This document shows positions 59,770 through 64,000 of a stretch of DNA of 64,000 bases, in pieces. The translations under genes were made by a program, and so were the position numbers. The stretch comes from Mycobacterium hubeiense (GTDB lineage Bacteria; Actinomycetota; Actinomycetes; Mycobacteriales; Mycobacteriaceae). The stretch covers positions 1-64,000 of the forward strand of contig NZ_PIZU01000024.1 of NCBI RefSeq assembly GCF_002838065.1. Reading direction: 5' to 3'. Under the pieces are notes generated by a model. It had not been told where the DNA came from and made no database searches. It was given only the letters and a program-made list of their open reading frames with translations. Position 1 is the first letter of the stretch, and every line of letters starts with the position of its first letter.

Positions 59770-59770
59770 C

Positions 59771-62191
59771 ATGGGATCCGGATCGAGCAAGGATCACGAC
59801 GCCTTCACCGTCGCGCCGCCCGCCGACGACGATGCAAGCCCATCGCCGACGCCGACGGTCGAGCCCGTCACGGCCAGCGACCAGCAGATCATCGACCAAT
59901 ACCCCGACGACGGCGTGATTTCCGATATCGCGGGCGCGAGCAGCTTCGCGGAGATGAGCGAAGCGGTGCAGTCAGCGCAATCAGGGCTTGCCCTCACCGC
60001 CGGCCTACCGGCCGAACAGCAGATACCGCAGCTGGCTGAGGAATCCAACAAGGCTATCCACGCCGCGACGATAGACTGGCTAGACGGCAAGTCGAAGCAA
60101 GAACTCGACGACCTCGCCTCCGCCCAGGGATTCCCGCACCCCGAAATAGTGTCCAAGCATGCGCTTACGGCCTGGCTGGACCCCTCCTACCCATCGGATG
60201 CCGAGTACAAGGCCAAGATCGCGGCCAAGTCGGTGGAGCGGTACAACGCCGCCGTCGCGGCCGGCAAGATCGTGCCGGCGCCCACCATTCCCGAACTGCC
60301 GGAAGGGCACTGGAAAGCCACCCCCGCCGAAGTCCTCGATGCGCAGTCGGCGTTCATGGCCGCCGCCCAGGCCCACGGCGACCACGGTGGAACGGCCGAC
60401 AGCCTTCAAGGGCTGATCGATGCCGAGAACAAGTTGGCCACCGCTCACTGCCCAGAGCTGGGCGAATCCCTGGCAGCGTCTCAGGCGCAGGCCAAGGAGC
60501 TCGTCGACGCCAAAATCGAAAAAGGCTATGCAGCCAACCATCTCGTCAACCACGCCATCCAGAACGGCGCCCTGCCTGAGGATGCGGACCTGTTGTCGCG
60601 GTCGGAGGCCCTCAAGCTGCTTCGGGAGAGCACCCCGGGCCAGGAGAAGGCCGATCTGCATCAGCTGATCACCGACCGCACAGCCAAGCTCGCCGAAAAG
60701 AATGCCGCCCAAGCCAAACTGTCTGAACTGTGCGGCGGTGCCCACTGGGCCGGTAAGCCCCAGCCGTTCAAATCAGCCGCCGATGTGATCGCCTACAACA
60801 ACGCCGCGCAGACGGTGGCCACGATTCAACAAGAGGCACAAACCTGGAAGTGCGTCAACAGCCCCTACGGCAGTGGCGGCTCCAAGGTCGGCGGGCATGT
60901 TCCCAACGACAACCTCGCCCAGGGGCTGCGGCACGGTGCGAAGTCCCTATCGATGGATCAGCTGCGCGCGGCCGCCACGATGGAAGGCCTCAAAGACACC
61001 AAGGGCGCCTCGCGTGCCGAGCTGCAGAACTGGCTGATCGGCAAGTGGCATCCCGGCATCAAACAGGACGAGATCGCAACCGGTATCGCGGCCAAGAAAG
61101 CCAAGAAGAAAACCCCGCCGCCGGCACCCACGCCGACCCCAACCCCTGCACCCACACCGGCGAACAGCCCTTCCAAGACCGGGTCGCCGGCGGGCACCGC
61201 GACCTCATCGACGCCGACCGGGTTGGGGACGGTCACCCCGCTTTCGCCGACCGCCGGCTCAGGCAAGTGGTTTCACAAGCAGCAACAAATGGTGGCTGCC
61301 CTCAAACATCAGACTGCCTCGCTGGCCGATGCGCCGCCGCGGCCGCCCACCGCGGAAGTGGCGGCCTGGCAGTTCTCGAGCGGACCGGCGATGCACCTCG
61401 GCGGTGCCCACACCAAAGAGGTGGTGACCGCTCCCGATGGGTCACTGTGGATGTTCAAACCGACCAAAGACAAATATCGTGCGCTGTCAGAGTCCGGCGC
61501 CAACGGCATCTTGCATCGGGCGGGTATCCCGACGGTGCCGGTGTATGCCCGCCCCTACGACGGCAAGCTCGGCACGGTGCAGCCGCTGATCAAAGGCGCC
61601 ACCACCTTCCCATCCGACCCGGGCAAATGGAGCCAAAGCGATGTCGACGCCGTCGTGCGCTACCACGCCGCCGCATGGTTGGTCGGCGACCATGACGCCA
61701 AGCACGACAACCTATTGCGCACGCCCAGTGGAGGATTGGTGCCGTGCGACCACGGTCAGGCCTTCAAGTTCTGGGGCCAGGACAAGCTGGAGCCCGGATA
61801 CCATCCCAACGCCTCCTACGGGTCGCACCCCCCGGTGTGGAACGTGCTGTACGACGCGGCAAAGAACGGCCAGCTCGCCCCGGGCGTCAAGGTACGTCCC
61901 GCCGCGGCGCTGCCAGTGATCAAGTCGATCGAGTCGATCCCCGACACCGAGTTCGCGGCCATGCTCGAACCGGCGGCGAAAGCCGGGGCCGGCAGCAGCA
62001 CCTCGCACTGGCGGCCGGTATTCGAGAAGCGCGCTGCGGCCAAACTGGGTAAGACGCCCACCGCACAACAGGTCGCCGAAGAGTTCATCACCTACGGCGT
62101 GGAACGCAAACAGGCTCTGCGCCAATCGTTTATGAAGTTCTTCGCCGACGCCAAGGTTGACAACGCTGACGTCATCATGAAGGTCGCCTGA
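59771..62191 (+). CDS. Large protein with SAP-like motifs and HipA/PI-kinase-like domain
   Basis: The protein has 806 residues. The N-terminus MGSGSSKDHDAFTVAPP is shared with the next protein. Two SAP/Rho-N-like helical motifs lie near 105-140 and 390-430. After a Pro/Thr linker the C-terminal domain (about 530-700) shows kinase landmarks: DGSLWMFKP (ATP lysine), GTVQPLIKG, VGDHDAKHDNLL (catalytic loop) and PCDHGQAFKF (metal). This is the HipA/PI3-4-kinase-like fold seen in phage and plasmid proteins. The target is unknown. Confidence 0.7.
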   Translation: MGSGSSKDHDAFTVAPPADDDASPSPTPTVEPVTASDQQIIDQYPDDGVISDIAGASSFAEMSEAVQSAQSGLALTAGLPAEQQIPQLAEESNKAIHAATIDWLDGKSKQELDDLASAQGFPHPEIVSKHALTAWLDPSYPSDAEYKAKIAAKSVERYNAAVAAGKIVPAPTIPELPEGHWKATPAEVLDAQSAFMAAAQAHGDHGGTADSLQGLIDAENKLATAHCPELGESLAASQAQAKELVDAKIEKGYAANHLVNHAIQNGALPEDADLLSRSEALKLLRESTPGQEKADLHQLITDRTAKLAEKNAAQAKLSELCGGAHWAGKPQPFKSAADVIAYNNAAQTVATIQQEAQTWKCVNSPYGSGGSKVGGHVPNDNLAQGLRHGAKSLSMDQLRAAATMEGLKDTKGASRAELQNWLIGKWHPGIKQDEIATGIAAKKAKKKTPPPAPTPTPTPAPTPANSPSKTGSPAGTATSSTPTGLGTVTPLSPTAGSGKWFHKQQQMVAALKHQTASLADAPPRPPTAEVAAWQFSSGPAMHLGGAHTKEVVTAPDGSLWMFKPTKDKYRALSESGANGILHRAGIPTVPVYARPYDGKLGTVQPLIKGATTFPSDPGKWSQSDVDAVVRYHAAAWLVGDHDAKHDNLLRTPSGGLVPCDHGQAFKFWGQDKLEPGYHPNASYGSHPPVWNVLYDAAKNGQLAPGVKVRPAAALPVIKSIESIPDTEFAAMLEPAAKAGAGSSTSHWRPVFEKRAAAKLGKTPTAQQVAEEFITYGVERKQALRQSFMKFFADAKVDNADVIMKVA

Positions 62192-64000
62192 TGGGGTCGG
62201 GTAACAAGAAGGCGCACGAAGCGTTCACCATCGCGCCGGCGCCGGAGGCGCTCGACGATCCAGACACAGTCTCCGTTGTCGAAGTCAACGACCAGGTCCC
62301 CGCGGCGGGAAAGAAGTGCGTCGTCTGCGGCAAACCGGTCTCAGAAGACGACGTCTGCTCGCAATGCTTCATGGACATGGAGAAGCTGCTCGACCCCACC
62401 GACGTCAACGCGTCCGAGACCGTCGATCCCGCAGCACCATCAGCGCCCGCAGCCGACCAAACGGAGGCGGCGGTGGCGCCGGCACCGACCGTCGAACAGG
62501 CCCCGCCGCCCGGGCAGGAGCCCGAGGTCTCCACCGACCCCGACCAGGCGCAGTGGGGTGATGACGATCTGCTCACCCCGATCCCCGACGAGCTCAAGGT
62601 CGGCGACGGAATCGGCACCGCGGTCGCCGTCGGCGGGGCCGATCTGCTCGACGGAGCGGCGATCCTGACGGCTTACCAAGACCCCAAGGGCGGGCCCTCA
62701 CCCGAGGTGCTGCGCGCGACATTGACCCCAGACGCCGAGGAGAAGCTGCTCGACGCGCTCAGCCCGCCGGATGCGCCGAAAGTGCCGATCCAGGTACCCG
62801 AAGTGGTCACCGGCCGGCTCCCGATCGACCAGGAGCAGCAGCTGCACGAAGAGTTGGCCAAAGCCGCCAAATCGATCAACCACCACATCAAAGACGGCAC
62901 CCCCATCCCACAACACACCCTGGATCGCGTCGCCTCGGTCGACGAGAAGCTCCAGGCGCTGCAGGCGACGGTGCCGGCCGGCGGGGCTGAGGAGCAGATG
63001 ATTGCGCACTACCAAGCCGCCGTCGACCAGTGCAAGCAACGCATCGCTCCGGACTTCGCCACCCCATACGCCGAGGGCGGCAAGATCCCGATGGTCAATG
63101 CCTTTGAAACCACCGGTGAGGTGATGGTGACCAAGATGGTGCCCGACCCCACCTTCCAGGGCGCCGGCCTCCCGGTCACCCAACGCACCATGTCGCGCGT
63201 CGCCGCCAACGCCAGCGACGGGGTGTCGACCTGGGATGGCACCAGCCGCGAACAAACCACCGGCACCGAGCTGGCCATCGACCTCGGCAACGGCTACCAG
63301 GCGGTGGTGCGGCCAACGTCGATGAACCCGCCCGGACAGTGCGCCGCCAGCCTGCGCGGCACCGTCGAGGTCATCGCGCCCCCGGGCGCCGGGCATCAGC
63401 AGCAGCTGCTCGAACAGCTCGGCCACCTCAACATCGTCAACCGGCCGATGAACGCCGCCGAGGCCGAGTGGACGTATCTGCAACGCAACATCGCTGCCCG
63501 CGGACTCGAGAAGCACGCCGCGGTCACCGCGGCCATCCAATCCGCGGCCGACCTGGAGGACGCCCACGCCCACAGCTTGCTCATGAAGCGGGCGCCGCAG
63601 GCGATCGGGCTCGACGACGCGGGCCTGGCTCAGTTCGCCCGGAAACTGCAGCTCGACGCCGAAGCCGACGCATTACGAGACAAGGTCCGCCTCCTCAAAG
63701 ACGGTGTCGCGCAAGCCCTGGGGCATGCCGACGGCGCGGCCATGGCCAAAGCGGTCAGCTATGACCCCAAACCACACCGGGCCCGCGGCTGGTTGACGTG
63801 GGGACGCATCGGCCAGTCCGACAAGGACCTGAAGCCGTTGTTCGCCAACAAATGCATCAGCCACTCCATCACCGGCGGGCATCACAATCTGTCCAACGTG
63901 CTGACCTCCGGAGTGCTGGCATGCACCGAGCGGCGCCGCATGATGGGTGTGCAGAAAGGCATCGGCATGTCCGAGCAATCCGATATGACATCGGGCGGGG
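62191..64000 (+). CDS. Large protein sharing N-terminal tag, 3' partial
   Basis: Starts in a TGATG overlap; no stop before the window end (603 codons seen). The N-terminus MGSGNKKAHEAFTIAPAP matches the tag of the kinase-like protein. A zinc ribbon follows (CVVCGKPVSEDDVCSQC, about 42-59), then a disordered linker, then helical regions. The middle may hold a phage-head-protein-like or ADP-ribosyltransferase-like domain, but I cannot confirm it. Confidence 0.6.
   Translation, partial: MGSGNKKAHEAFTIAPAPEALDDPDTVSVVEVNDQVPAAGKKCVVCGKPVSEDDVCSQCFMDMEKLLDPTDVNASETVDPAAPSAPAADQTEAAVAPAPTVEQAPPPGQEPEVSTDPDQAQWGDDDLLTPIPDELKVGDGIGTAVAVGGADLLDGAAILTAYQDPKGGPSPEVLRATLTPDAEEKLLDALSPPDAPKVPIQVPEVVTGRLPIDQEQQLHEELAKAAKSINHHIKDGTPIPQHTLDRVASVDEKLQALQATVPAGGAEEQMIAHYQAAVDQCKQRIAPDFATPYAEGGKIPMVNAFETTGEVMVTKMVPDPTFQGAGLPVTQRTMSRVAANASDGVSTWDGTSREQTTGTELAIDLGNGYQAVVRPTSMNPPGQCAASLRGTVEVIAPPGAGHQQQLLEQLGHLNIVNRPMNAAEAEWTYLQRNIAARGLEKHAAVTAAIQSAADLEDAHAHSLLMKRAPQAIGLDDAGLAQFARKLQLDAEADALRDKVRLLKDGVAQALGHADGAAMAKAVSYDPKPHRARGWLTWGRIGQSDKDLKPLFANKCISHSITGGHHNLSNVLTSGVLACTERRRMMGVQKGIGMSEQSDMTSGG

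Noticed and set aside
1..64000. CRISPR arrays and tRNA or rRNA genes
   Set aside because: No regularly spaced repeats with unique spacers and no recognisable tRNA or rRNA sequence seen on reading both strands; short tRNA could be missed by eye.

Overview
The window is high-GC DNA from a mycobacterium or close relative. Supporting signs are leaderless ATG/GTG genes, lipoproteins with PknH-sensor-like domains, a cutinase-like secreted enzyme, EspB/PPE-like type VII secretion substrates, a DnaB with a Walker-A intein of the mycobacterial type, and an IS481 transposase. The gene content (type IV secretion ATPase and membrane genes, an FtsK/TraB-type ATPase, ParB, two toxin-antitoxin loci, a second DnaB helicase, no housekeeping genes) fits a large conjugative plasmid or integrative conjugative element. 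I see no relaxase, ParA or replication initiator here, so both ends probably continue into the rest of the element.

Layout. 0-6 kb holds a peptidase-like protein cut at the window edge, a lipoprotein, a run of single-membrane-anchor proteins (one frameshifted) and a multi-spanning membrane protein. 6.6-9.1 kb carries a HigBA-like and a HipBA toxin-antitoxin pair. 9.1-12 kb is a small membrane/pilin-like module. 12.7-18.8 kb is a Wadjet-type jetA-jetB-jetC operon in which jetD, the nuclease gene, is replaced by a 155-residue helical protein. 18.9-26.6 kb has small zinc-ribbon proteins, a GntR regulator, a DUF3558-like lipoprotein, a PLL-like repeat protein, intein-containing dnaB and a PknH-sensor-like membrane protein. 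26.7-45.8 kb, almost all on the minus strand, is the conjugation region: BTAD protein, W-x-G protein, FtsK/TraB ATPase, VirB8-like, NlpC/P60 hydrolase, VirB6-like, VirB4-like, pilin-like and TcpC-like proteins, interrupted by an IS481 insertion plus a four-gene plus-strand cargo (41.2-43.5 kb). 46-47 kb is a non-coding region with 24-bp tandem repeats, a perfect CRP consensus site and a perfect palindrome, followed by a sigma-factor-like gene and the cutinase. 49-64 kb carries surface and ESX-like substrates, ParB plus a DUF4417-like protein, a secreted HNH nuclease, a truncated NYN protein and two large proteins sharing an N-terminal tag, the first with a HipA/PI-kinase-like domain.

The most striking feature is a dispersed promoter: nine copies of CCGGA-N18-TATACC with an invariant 18-bp gap. 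In eight of them a start ATG follows exactly 7 nt after TATACC, so the transcripts should be leaderless. These promoters head the main modules on both strands (VirB4, VirB8-like and TcpC operons, ParB, nuclease, NYN and kinase operons). I infer a single element-wide regulon, with the sigma-like protein at 46965-47906 as the obvious but untested candidate for its activator. Several of these operons begin with a tiny leaderless ORF whose TGA overlaps the GTG of the main gene.
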